Shown one piece after another: positions 1 through 6,706 of a stretch of 11,034 nt of DNA. Each line of letters begins with the position of its first letter. Positions within the stretch are counted from its first letter, which is position 1. Where the stretch lies: assembly GCA_030605805.1 (NCBI GenBank), contig JAUWHQ010000118.1:1-11034 (forward strand). Reading direction: 5' to 3'. Under the pieces are notes generated by a model. The model was not told the DNA's origin. It searched no databases and saw nothing but the letters and a program-made list of their open reading frames with translations. The position numbers and the translations under genes are program-made. This DNA comes from Methanosarcinales archaeon (GTDB taxonomy: Archaea; Halobacteriota; Methanosarcinia; Methanosarcinales; Methanogasteraceae).

Positions 1-581
1 ATAACCCTGATCCGACGCACGCCTGTTTTGCCAGTGATCATCAGAACGGCACCGAACCGGTCAATTTTAACGTCTTGAATGCGCATGTTGAGTATTTCAT
101 CGATCCTGCCTGCGCTGTCATATAAAGCCATAATTAATGCCCTATCACGCTGATTATCGCAACACTCCGCCATCCGCTTAACGTCATCCGGACTCAAGAC
201 CTCCATTATCTCATGGTTCCTGTGATTCCGGACTTTTAGCCATTTTACGCACTCCGGATATTCTTCGTTGCCGTTAAGCCATTTAAAAAACACCTTTATG
301 GATGCTATATACTGGTTTATGGTGCTATCCTTCAATTGTGTACCATCCCTGTAGTGTTTTAGTGATTCCAACCATGTAACCACATCGTCTTTTGTAGTGC
401 TCTCAAGTGGTTTATTGCTGAATACTGCAAACCTGCTGATGCTCTTAACCAACCGCGATCTTGTTGCAAGTGCCTTACCATTTAACCGGCTCTCTGTATC
501 GTATCGCCGTAAGAGTGCCTGATTCACTCCTGATTTATCGATGTCTGTCTTAATGAGCTTTTCATAGTTACTATGTGGCAT
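1..581 (-). CDS. Tyrosine recombinase/integrase, partial (C-terminus beyond window edge)
   Basis: I translated this on the minus strand from the ATG at 581-579. It stays open to position 1, giving about 193 codons with no stop. Residues ~1-120 look like the helical core-binding (SAM-like) domain of phage-integrase-family recombinases, with segments such as TWLESLKHYR and INQYIASIKVFFKWL. A linker then leads to the start of the catalytic domain: VLSPDDVKRMAECC, RALIMALYDSAGRIDEIL carrying the first catalytic Arg, and TGKTGVRRIRV carrying the beta-hairpin Lys. The HxxR motif and the Tyr nucleophile would lie to the left of the window. Such enzymes cut and rejoin DNA at att or dif-like sites. 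It could be an archaeal XerA-type resolvase or the integrase of a mobile element; divergence from archaeal XerA and the unassigned flank favour an element, but this is inference. The family call is firm; the substrate is unknown. Confidence 0.85.
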   Translation of the reverse strand, partial: MPHSNYEKLIKTDIDKSGVNQALLRRYDTESRLNGKALATRSRLVKSISRFAVFSNKPLESTTKDDVVTWLESLKHYRDGTQLKDSTINQYIASIKVFFKWLNGNEEYPECVKWLKVRNHRNHEIMEVLSPDDVKRMAECCDNQRDRALIMALYDSAGRIDEILNMRIQDVKIDRFGAVLMITGKTGVRRIRV

Positions 582-1116
582 ATTCTATTCACCATGAGTC
601 TCTTGGATCGCGTGATTAATAAGTGTTCGCTTTCTATAACACTTGATGGTGAAATGCCGGTTTGGCGCAGCCGCTCGAGGAAACGGCTTGATTCGGCGGA
701 TGGGAGACTACAGACGCGGCTCTAAGCTTGTGGAGCACAATATCCGAAGAGCTCCGATATCTTGAGATCATGGGCAATGTTGCGCCGCACTGGCTGCCGG
801 GCAGGGGTATACGTGAATTTCGTCCCAAAGCCCACCCAATACAAAACTCTTCTGAGTGCGCACCGCCCCCATAACCAACAATTCCCAGAAGAATTTCCGT
901 ATTTGAACTACCGCAACCATTGGTTGCTCCATGTAAAATGAGTTCATCCCAACCCATCCGAGTATACCTGACAAAGTCACGATAATCCATCCACGGTTGA
1001 CGTAAACCTAAAAACAACGGCTGCCTCAAAACGCGGGTCAACGCACGCATAGGCAACCCCACACTCCCAAAATCATCGTAAGACTTAAACCAGAACAGTC
1101 ACCAACAAAAGCCACA
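582..1116. other. Intergenic stretch with no recognisable gene
   Basis: This is 535 bases between the divergently oriented recombinase and rpiA. The longest open frame is on the minus strand (634-1062, 142 codons). It matches no family I recognise and has the low-complexity, frame-swapping look of non-coding DNA. A shorter minus-strand frame (768-980) has a hydrophobic stretch near its start but no clear start signal. The region could hold a decayed gene, an element boundary or regulatory DNA for rpiA. I see no tRNA, no tandem repeat array and no convincing terminator. Confidence 0.5.
1084..1090 (+). promoter_or_regulatory. Weak TATA-like box upstream of rpiA
   Basis: CTTAAAC ends 26 bases before the rpiA ATG (1117). 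No Shine-Dalgarno sequence is visible in the CAAAAGCCACA that precedes the start. This spacing would fit an archaeal leaderless transcript starting at or next to the ATG. The match to a TATA box is modest. Confidence 0.3.
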
Positions 1117-1809
1117 ATGAACGATCGAACCCATGCAGGCAACGTCAGCGAGAAAAAAGCAGCCGCCGTCTCTGCAGTATCGCTGGTGCGTGACGGGATG
1201 GTTGTGGGCATCGGCACAGGTTCGACAGCGGCTTATGCCATATCCGAACTTGGAGGGCTGGTGGCTGACGGGCTTGATATCGTGGGCATACCGACATCGT
1301 ACCAGTCAGAGATGCTTGCGTTGCAGCAGAAGATACCGGTCACAACGCTTTCAGAGTACCCGGAGATCGATATCGTGCTCGATGGCGCCGATCAGATCGA
1401 CCAGAATCTTGTGGCGATCAAGGGTGGGGGTGCGGCACACGCGAAAGAGAAGGTGGTCGCTCAGGCTGCAAAAAGGGTGGTGCTGATGGTGGACGAAGAG
1501 AAAATGGTTTCCAGACTCAACCACACCGTCCCGATCGAGGTCCTGCCTTATGCAGCGGCAGTGGTTGATGCACAGGTGCGTGCGATAGGCGGCATCCCGA
1601 GCCTCCGGATGGCAGCGCGCAAGGACGGTCCAGTGGTCACAGACAATGGAAACTTCGTAATTGATGCCGATTTTGGCGTGATCGATGACCCAGAGCGTTT
1701 GAATCACGAGATCAACGCATTCGTTGGCGCAATTGAGCACGGGATATTTCTGAATGTGGATGAGGTGCATATCGGCGCTGCCGGGGGAGCTAAAATTTTA
1801 AAGAGATGA
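1117..1809 (+). CDS. rpiA: Ribose-5-phosphate isomerase A
   Basis: This 230-residue protein interconverts ribose 5-phosphate and ribulose 5-phosphate in the cytoplasm, supplying ribose for nucleotides. In archaea without a full pentose phosphate pathway it works with the reverse RuMP route. The phosphate-binding loop is GIGTGST (31-37), followed by GIPTSYQSEML. The catalytic block DGADQID...AIKGGGAAHAKEK gives D89, D92, K102 and E111, equivalent to E. coli D81, D84, K94 and the catalytic base E103. The C-terminal VTDNGNFVIDADFG and EHGIFLNVDEVHIG are also typical. One deviation is that the usual DGADE is DGADQ. Length is normal for the family. The ATG start leaves a roughly 10-residue N-terminal extension before the first helix and has no visible ribosome binding site. 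truD follows 58 bases later on the same strand. Confidence 0.95.
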   Translation: MNDRTHAGNVSEKKAAAVSAVSLVRDGMVVGIGTGSTAAYAISELGGLVADGLDIVGIPTSYQSEMLALQQKIPVTTLSEYPEIDIVLDGADQIDQNLVAIKGGGAAHAKEKVVAQAAKRVVLMVDEEKMVSRLNHTVPIEVLPYAAAVVDAQVRAIGGIPSLRMAARKDGPVVTDNGNFVIDADFGVIDDPERLNHEINAFVGAIEHGIFLNVDEVHIGAAGGAKILKR

Positions 1810-1834
1810 TAGCTGCCTGGATGATGAAATCCGG

Positions 1835-1840
1835 TTTTAT
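1835..1840 (+). promoter_or_regulatory. Possible TATA-like box upstream of truD
   Basis: TTTTAT lies about 28 bases before the truD ATG (1868), inside the 58-base rpiA-truD spacer. That spacing would suit a short-leader or leaderless archaeal transcript. It may instead be chance, with truD read from rpiA. Confidence 0.25.
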
Positions 1841-1867
1841 TGCGTTTCTTATGAGAGATCGAGCATA

Positions 1868-3211
1868 ATGACATCACCATCACCAACCAATTCCCTCGTC
1901 GGAATCGATACATACCTCACAAAAACAAGCGGCATCGGTGGCACGATCCGCGCGGGCGCAGACGACTTCCATGTCACCGAGGTCTGGGATCAGGACCCGC
2001 GAGAAAGCACAAGCGGGCAGTATCTCATCGTAAAGCTCACAAAGAAGAACTGGGACACCAACCACCTGATCAGGGACATGTCAAGGCGTTTTAAGGTCAG
2101 CAGAACCCGATTCGGATGGGCTGGCACCAAGGACAAACGAGCGGTCACCGTCCAGAGAATCGGCATCTGGGATCCGGATCGCGCCATAGAGGCGGAAATT
2201 CCTAATGTTCATATACCAGATGTCGAGCTTGAGATCATCGGGCGGTCGAACAAAAAAATAAGTCTTGGCGACCTTCAGGGCAACAAATTCAGGATTGTCA
2301 TACGAGACCTCGATGAACGATGCGGCAACCGGGAAGAAGTGATGAAACGCCTCGAAAGCATATCCCGCGAACTCGAGCGCGCCGGAGGCATGCCGAATTT
2401 CTATGGCACGCAGCGGTTTGGGACGATCCGACCGATCACGCACGAGGTCGGCAGACAGATCGTTTCAGGCGATTTTGAGGCTGCTGCTATGGCATATATC
2501 GCAAAGCCGTTTTCGGGAGACCGATCGTCCGAAATTCGCAGATGCCTGTGGGATGCATGGAGTGCGGGGGGTGCTCACGATTTTAAAGCGGCGTTGAGCA
2601 GTTTTCCGGATCATCTGCGTTATGAGCGTGCAATGCTGAACCATCTGGTCAAATATCCTGATGATTTTATTGGCGCGTTCCGTGTGCTGCCAAAAAATCT
2701 CACAAAGATGTTTGTGCACGCATATCAATCATTTATATTCAATAAGATCCTGAGTTATCGCATAACAGAGGGCGTCCCATTGAATCAGGCGGTGGAAGGC
2801 GATGTTGTATGTTTCAGAGATAAAAATGGCTTGCCAGACGCTTCAAAGACCGATATCGTGACACCGGCAACCATCGACGGCATCAACAACCTTGTCAGCA
2901 GGCGGCGTGCGTGGGTGACCCATTCGCTGATCGGGCACGCATCAGAACTGACGAGCGAGATCGAACAGAGAGTGATCTCTGATCTCAGGATCGATATTCA
3001 TGAATTAACCAGCAGTTTTGAGATCGCGGAGATGCCAGAGCTTGCTTCGAGAGGTGGGCATCGTGCAGTCGCGATAGATGCGGATCCGGTTTTTGATGTG
3101 GCTGATGGGGGGATTGGTAGCGGGTTGTGTGCGACTGCCGAGTTTTTCCTGCCAAAAGGTTGCTACGCCACCGTTCTTCTGCGAGAGTACATGAAATCCG
3201 AATCTGGGTGA
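1868..3211 (+). CDS. truD: tRNA pseudouridine synthase TruD
   Basis: This 447-residue TruD-family enzyme isomerises a specific uridine to pseudouridine in RNA (U13 of certain tRNAs in bacteria; archaeal and eukaryotic homologues can have other targets). The N-terminus YLTKTSGIGGTIRAGADDF matches the archaeal form. The catalytic motif GWAGTKDKRAVT (83-94) supplies the nucleophilic Asp89. A second signature, NFYGTQRFG (177-185), follows, and LPKNLTKMFVHAYQSFIFN precedes it in the fold as the catalytic-domain helix after the inserted TRUD domain. Length is close to other archaeal members (about 400-450). The ATG is preceded by GAGATCGAGCATA, at best a weak ribosome binding site. The gene ends 29 bases before the convergent radical SAM gene. 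Confidence 0.95.
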   Translation: MTSPSPTNSLVGIDTYLTKTSGIGGTIRAGADDFHVTEVWDQDPRESTSGQYLIVKLTKKNWDTNHLIRDMSRRFKVSRTRFGWAGTKDKRAVTVQRIGIWDPDRAIEAEIPNVHIPDVELEIIGRSNKKISLGDLQGNKFRIVIRDLDERCGNREEVMKRLESISRELERAGGMPNFYGTQRFGTIRPITHEVGRQIVSGDFEAAAMAYIAKPFSGDRSSEIRRCLWDAWSAGGAHDFKAALSSFPDHLRYERAMLNHLVKYPDDFIGAFRVLPKNLTKMFVHAYQSFIFNKILSYRITEGVPLNQAVEGDVVCFRDKNGLPDASKTDIVTPATIDGINNLVSRRRAWVTHSLIGHASELTSEIEQRVISDLRIDIHELTSSFEIAEMPELASRGGHRAVAIDADPVFDVADGGIGSGLCATAEFFLPKGCYATVLLREYMKSESG

Positions 3212-3240
3212 TGCGGAGGATGATGCGGTGGTGAAGATCA

Positions 3241-4209
3241 TTACATCCACTCGTAATGTGCCATTACCTCTGGCTTAAAATCATATAACAGGCTGTTCTC
3301 AACATATCCAAAGAAGAGACAGCCCTCACACTCTCTCGCTACTTTTTTCCGTATCGCTTCTGACGATCTCCAGACATTTGCGATCCCATCGCCAATATCG
3401 CCCAGATGAACCCTCTTTACCCGGCAATTCTCGATCCTGCCATCCGCAGTGACATGTAGGACAATATCGCTGGCATGGCATCTGAAAGTCGGTTTCAGCT
3501 CCTTTACCATCGAAAGATACGTCAGAGAATTGATGATCGGGAAATTATCTCGCTTAAGTTCGATGATCTGATCAACCGCCTCTTTATAGGCTGCCATATC
3601 CCTGATCCCGAGTTCGTCCCATACATCAGCCCCAATCCCGCTGAATTCGTGGATCGGTTCAAACGAGATAAATACGCATAAGTCGCGTGCCATAAGGACC
3701 AGTTCTGCGAGTTCGTCAAGATTCTTCCTGCTGATGACGCAGTTTAAGAGAATGCTGTGACCTTCATGCTTTGCTTTCTTTATCCCATCCAGCACATCCT
3801 CGAAATCGATTCCTCTTATCTCTTTGAACGTCTTTATCCCATCAACAGAGATCGACAGGTAATCAAGGTCAGATAAATCATGAATCCTCTTTTTCAGAAG
3901 TTTCCCGTTGGTTATGAGCGATGTTATCATCCCGATGTCGTGAGCGTGCCTTAAAATCTCGGGTAGGTCCTTTCGCATGAGTGGTTCAGCCGTCCATGCA
4001 TTATAGACCATTATTCCAAACGATCTGGCTTCATCAAGGAGATCAAACACCTCTTTGGTATCCATCTCGTCCCCTTCCTCTTTCCAGTACTCACAGAACT
4101 TGCATTGCAGATTACATCTTGCATTGATCCCGTGAGACAGGACAAAGGGTCTTTTTCTGACCCTGAGCTGCCACAGGGCTTTTGATGCCAGCACCGGTGA
4201 GAACGTCAT
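3241..4209 (-). CDS. Radical SAM protein with C-terminal cysteine cluster, function unknown
   Basis: From the ATG at 4209 this is 322 residues. The radical SAM cluster motif is CNLQCKFC (C32, C36, C39), which binds the [4Fe-4S] that cleaves S-adenosylmethionine. The usual GGEP SAM-binding motif appears as WTAEPLMR (E75 kept, GG replaced by TA). LITNGK and ISVDGIKTFKEIRG follow as in the MoaA/PqqE/HpnH-like group. Four C-terminal cysteines (about 244, 262, 294, 297, ending ECEGC) resemble a reduced SPASM/twitch auxiliary-cluster domain. I cannot name the substrate. The frame also opens upstream at 4260, but that start lies inside the tRNA-Leu gene. ATG 4221 (326 residues) is the alternative start; I prefer 4209 because GGTGG sits just upstream of it. 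It lies 26 bases after the tRNA on the same strand and converges on truD. Confidence 0.85.
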   Translation of the reverse strand: MTFSPVLASKALWQLRVRKRPFVLSHGINARCNLQCKFCEYWKEEGDEMDTKEVFDLLDEARSFGIMVYNAWTAEPLMRKDLPEILRHAHDIGMITSLITNGKLLKKRIHDLSDLDYLSISVDGIKTFKEIRGIDFEDVLDGIKKAKHEGHSILLNCVISRKNLDELAELVLMARDLCVFISFEPIHEFSGIGADVWDELGIRDMAAYKEAVDQIIELKRDNFPIINSLTYLSMVKELKPTFRCHASDIVLHVTADGRIENCRVKRVHLGDIGDGIANVWRSSEAIRKKVARECEGCLFFGYVENSLLYDFKPEVMAHYEWM

Positions 4210-4235
4210 AACAACCACCATGAAAAAGCAGAGGA

Positions 4236-4318
4236 TGCGGGGGAGGGGATTCGAACCCATGAACTCCTTCGAGAACAGATCTTGAGTCTGTCGCCGTTGA
4301 CCGCTTGGCTACCCCCGC
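4236..4318 (-). tRNA. tRNA-Leu (anticodon CAA)
   Basis: This is an 83-base class II tRNA read on the minus strand. The acceptor stem GCGGGGG/CCCCCGC is perfect and the discriminator is A. The D arm contains AGCCAAGCGGTCAAC. The anticodon stem ACAGA/TCTGT is perfect around loop CTCAAGA, giving anticodon CAA at 4284-4282 and so reading UUG. A long variable arm (CTC-GAAG-GAG) marks Leu/Ser type, and the CAA anticodon gives Leu. The T loop is TTCGAAT. The T stem ATGGG/CCCCT has one U-C mismatch (position 50-64). The 3' CCA is not encoded and must be added. A short T run follows (minus strand, 4227-4223) before the radical SAM start. Confidence 0.95.
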
Positions 4319-4363
4319 TTCTGTGATAGGGTAAGAACAGACACACCTTTTTGCACAAACCAC

Positions 4364-4370
4364 ATTTAAA
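4364..4370 (-). promoter_or_regulatory. Probable TATA box for tRNA-Leu
   Basis: On the minus strand TTTAAAT lies about 46-52 bases upstream of the tRNA 5' end. With the usual archaeal spacing of about 25 bases, transcription would start near 4340, leaving a short 5' leader for RNase P. The radical SAM gene 26 bases downstream has no obvious promoter of its own and may be read through from here. Confidence 0.5.
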
Positions 4371-4407
4371 GATGTCGATTGATCGAGCTTGTGACCGCTC
4401 CCACACC

Positions 4408-4415
4408 TTTATTAT
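4408..4415 (+). promoter_or_regulatory. Probable TATA box for the marker 2 gene
   Basis: TTTATTAT lies 36-43 bases before the ATG at 4451, implying a start of transcription near 4435-4440 and a short leader. AGGTG at 4441-4445 would serve as the ribosome binding site. The divergent tRNA promoter is about 40 bases to the left, so the two share a compact intergenic region. Confidence 0.5.
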
Positions 4416-4450
4416 GATCCACCGCGCGTCCAGATCATACAGGTGCAGGC

Positions 4451-5413
4451 ATGAATATCGAGACCATCGCTTCAGAGATCAGGAACTTCGAGGGCGTGAC
4501 ACGGAAAAGAACGATCGCCGATATCGCAGAGATCCTTAAAACCGTGCGATCCGAATATACGGACTGCATCGCCGATATCGGCGACGATGCGGCGATCATC
4601 GACATCGGTGGCGATGATGTGCTCCTATTTGCTGCGGACGGTATCTGGAGCCGGATGCTTGGCGATCCGTGGTGGGCGGGTTACGGCGCGGTCCTCGTGA
4701 ATGTGAACGACATCTCAGCGATGGGTGGGCGCCCGATCGGTATGGTCAACATCCTCTCAACCAGCGACGATCAGGTGTTCTCAGAGATGATTCGCGGAAT
4801 CAGGGACGGGGTTGCGAAGTTCGGCGTCCCGATGGTCGGCGGGCATGTGCATCCGGACATGCCGTGCACATCGATCTCGGTTGCCATCATCGGCATCGCA
4901 AAGCGGGATGCAGTGATCAGGAGTGACACTGCGCGGGCAGGAGACTCCATCGTTCTTGCCTACGACCTTGACGGCAGGGTCGGGAAGAACTCGATCTATT
5001 CATGGGACAGCACGACGATGAAGACGCCTGCAAGCGTTCGCGAGAAGTTCATGGTCATGCAGACGCTCGCCGAGGCGGGCATCGTGACCGCCGGAAAGGA
5101 CATTAGCAACCCGGGAACGATCGGAACGATCGGGATGCTTCTTGAAACGAGCGGTAAGGGTGCAAACATCGATCTGACTGCGATACCGCGTCCCGATGGG
5201 GTCGATTTCCTCCACTGGCTCAAGATATACCCGGCAACCGGTTATGTGGTGACCACACAGGATTCTTTGGAATGTATCAGGCTTTTTGAGGGCGTCGGGC
5301 TTGCAGCAGCGGTTGTCGGGGTCATCGACGATGGATCATGCCTTGATATCCACGAGGGGGAGGACCGGGTCACGGTCTTTGATTTTAAGCAGGATGCGAT
5401 CACAGGGATCTGA
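4451..5413 (+). CDS. Methanogenesis marker protein 2 (AIR synthase/ThiL-like)
   Basis: This 320-residue protein belongs to the ATP-binding AIRS/ThiL/SelD/HypE superfamily. Visible motifs are DIGDDAAII (42-50), FAADGIW (60-66), the nucleotide/metal-binding NVNDISAMGGRP (84-95) and VGGHVHPD (129-136). GTIGMLLETSGKGANIDL follows in the C-terminal domain. The superfamily activates oxygen or carboxyl groups with ATP to form amino, thio or seleno products. The full-length pattern and size match the family called methanogenesis marker 2, which is nearly confined to organisms with methyl-coenzyme M reductase and has no established reaction that I know of. ThiL is the main alternative, but the HVHPD and AADGIW variants point away from thiamine-phosphate kinase. 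ATG 4451 has AGGTG 5 bases upstream. It stands as a single transcription unit, with a 304-base gap before mer. Confidence 0.85.
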   Translation: MNIETIASEIRNFEGVTRKRTIADIAEILKTVRSEYTDCIADIGDDAAIIDIGGDDVLLFAADGIWSRMLGDPWWAGYGAVLVNVNDISAMGGRPIGMVNILSTSDDQVFSEMIRGIRDGVAKFGVPMVGGHVHPDMPCTSISVAIIGIAKRDAVIRSDTARAGDSIVLAYDLDGRVGKNSIYSWDSTTMKTPASVREKFMVMQTLAEAGIVTAGKDISNPGTIGTIGMLLETSGKGANIDLTAIPRPDGVDFLHWLKIYPATGYVVTTQDSLECIRLFEGVGLAAAVVGVIDDGSCLDIHEGEDRVTVFDFKQDAITGI

Positions 5414-5659
5414 TGGGAAATCAGGGCTTGTTCCTGCCGCAACGTTTGACGCGTGCGCCAAAAAATAATTGGGAGAAGATCTGTGAGCATTACAGCTCAA
5501 TGTTCTGTAGCCACGGTCCGGATGAATATCAGCGCGTTAAGTGATGTAACGGCGCCGCACAGAACCGAAATCACCTCTGGTCTCGTGTTGATGCTGGCAT
5601 CGATGGGATGGTTGATATGTGCGGGGTCTGGTTGTGATTACCCCCGAACACCAATAAGG

Positions 5660-5668
5660 TTTTTAAAT
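5660..5668 (+). promoter_or_regulatory. Probable TATA box for the mer-fpoF-nadM cluster
   Basis: TTTTTAAAT is the best TATA-box match in the window. It stands in locally A/T-rich sequence inside a G+C-rich region, with an A-rich CAATAAG just upstream in the BRE position. Transcription would start near 5690-5695, leaving a leader of about 25 bases before the ATG at 5718. The promoter probably drives mer, fpoF and nadM together. Confidence 0.65.
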
Positions 5669-5704
5669 CATTACACCAACGATCATCTCAACCCTATACT
5701 ACTT

Positions 5705-5710
5705 GGGAGG
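5705..5710 (+). promoter_or_regulatory. Shine-Dalgarno sequence of mer
   Basis: GGGAGG lies 7 bases before ATG 5718 and decides the start. An in-frame TTG at 5703 would add five residues (MGGRI) but would place this ribosome binding site inside the coding region. The 5718 start also gives the family's normal N-terminus, M-x-x-GIEFVPSDP. Confidence 0.8.
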
Positions 5711-5717
5711 ACGAATC

Positions 5718-6701
5718 ATGGCATACGGAATAGAATTTGTACCAAGCGACCCTGTTCTGAAGATAGCTCATTATACCAAGATGGCTGAGCAGAACGGGTT
5801 CGACAACGTGTGGATCACGGACCACTACAACAACCGTGACGTGTACACCACGCTTGCGATGCTTGCGATCAACACCAACACCATCAAGCTCGGAAGCGGT
5901 GTCACGAACCCCTACACGAGAAACGTGGCAGTCGCAGCATCCAGTATCGCTGCTGTTAACGAGATCTCGGGCGGACGTGCAGTCTTCGGACTCGGTCCCG
6001 GCGACAAGGCAACCTTTGATAAGATGGGCGTCGAATGGGTGAAGCCTCTGACAACCACCGCAGAGACTGTTTCAGCAATGCGCGAACTGTTTGCCGGAAA
6101 GGCGGTCACTCAGAAGGGCGATCAGGTATCACTCGCTGGCGCCCAGATGGCGTTCTCTGCAGGAGATATTCCGATCTATCTCGGCGTGCAGGGACCAAAG
6201 ATGCTTGAACTCGCAGGAAAGATCGCAGACGGCGCGCTCATAAACGCATCGCATCCAAAGGACTTTGAGGTCGCTGTGAAGATGATCAAACAGGGCACGA
6301 AGTCTGCAGGCAGGAGCGTAAAGGATGTCGACATAACCGCTTATGCATGCTTCTCGATCGACAAGAAGGTCGATAAGGCATTGAACGCTGCAAAGATCGT
6401 TGTTGCATTCATCGTTGCAGGATCGCCACCGATGGTCCTTGAGAGGCACGGCATCGACCCGAGCGTGATCGATGTCATCGGCGGAGCAATCGCAAAGGGC
6501 GACTTCGGCACCCTGATGGGTGGAGCGGTCACAACCGAGATGATGGACGCGTTCTCGATCTACGGAACGCCTGCTGACTGTGTGGCAAGAATCGACGAAC
6601 TCACAAAGATGGGCGTCACACAGATCGTTGCGGGATCGCCGATTGGTCCTGACAAAGAGAAAGCGATCAAGCTGATCGGAAAGGAGATCATCGGAGGCTG
6701 A
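5718..6701 (+). CDS. mer: F420-dependent methylene-tetrahydromethanopterin reductase
   Basis: This 327-residue cytoplasmic enzyme reversibly reduces methylene-H4MPT (or H4SPT) to methyl-H4MPT using reduced F420. In methane or alkane oxidation it can run in the oxidative direction. It is a TIM-barrel flavin-free member of the bacterial-luciferase-like superfamily. Hallmarks are GIEFVPSDP (4-12), WITDHYNNRDVY (32-43), GVTNPYTRN (61-69), GGRAVFGLGPGDKATFD, INASHPKDFEVAV, AYACFSID and GVTQIVAGSPIGP near the C-terminus. As I remember the Methanosarcina protein, similarity is high over the whole length and the size is the same. fpoF follows after only 5 bases. ANME-1 and some alkane oxidisers lack mer, so its presence informs the taxonomy. 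Confidence 0.97.
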   Translation: MAYGIEFVPSDPVLKIAHYTKMAEQNGFDNVWITDHYNNRDVYTTLAMLAINTNTIKLGSGVTNPYTRNVAVAASSIAAVNEISGGRAVFGLGPGDKATFDKMGVEWVKPLTTTAETVSAMRELFAGKAVTQKGDQVSLAGAQMAFSAGDIPIYLGVQGPKMLELAGKIADGALINASHPKDFEVAVKMIKQGTKSAGRSVKDVDITAYACFSIDKKVDKALNAAKIVVAFIVAGSPPMVLERHGIDPSVIDVIGGAIAKGDFGTLMGGAVTTEMMDAFSIYGTPADCVARIDELTKMGVTQIVAGSPIGPDKEKAIKLIGKEIIGG

Positions 6702-6706
6702 GTGAT

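Larger units (their letters stand above)
5414..5717. other. Intergenic region containing the mer promoter and leader
   Basis: These 304 bases contain no convincing gene. A frame at 5453-5788 overlaps the start of mer and shows no family features. A 5-bp hairpin (CTGAT-ATCAG, 5410-5424) straddles the stop of the marker 2 gene but lacks a T run. TGAGC-attaca-GCTCA (about 5482-5497) is a second small hairpin. Most of the region is G+C-rich with no recognisable element until the TATA box at 5660. Confidence 0.5.

Noticed and set aside
634..1062. Minus-strand open frame of 142 codons
   Set aside because: No recognisable domain, no ribosome binding site, composition unlike the neighbouring genes, and an overlapping alternative frame. 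Treated as non-coding or decayed.
4210..4260. Upstream extension of the radical SAM gene to ATG 4260
   Set aside because: Most of it lies within the tRNA-Leu gene. The hydrophobic stretch it would add is an artefact of reading past the tRNA, not a signal peptide.
4451..5413. Annotation as thiamine-monophosphate kinase (ThiL)
   Set aside because: The superfamily fold agrees, but motif variants and full-length pattern fit the methanogenesis marker 2 family better.
5703..5717. TTG start for mer at 5703
   Set aside because: It would place the GGGAGG ribosome binding site inside the gene; ATG 5718 gives the standard N-terminus.
5453..5788. Plus-strand frame of 111 codons before mer
   Set aside because: It runs into the mer coding region in another frame, spans the mer promoter and ribosome binding site, and shows no family features.
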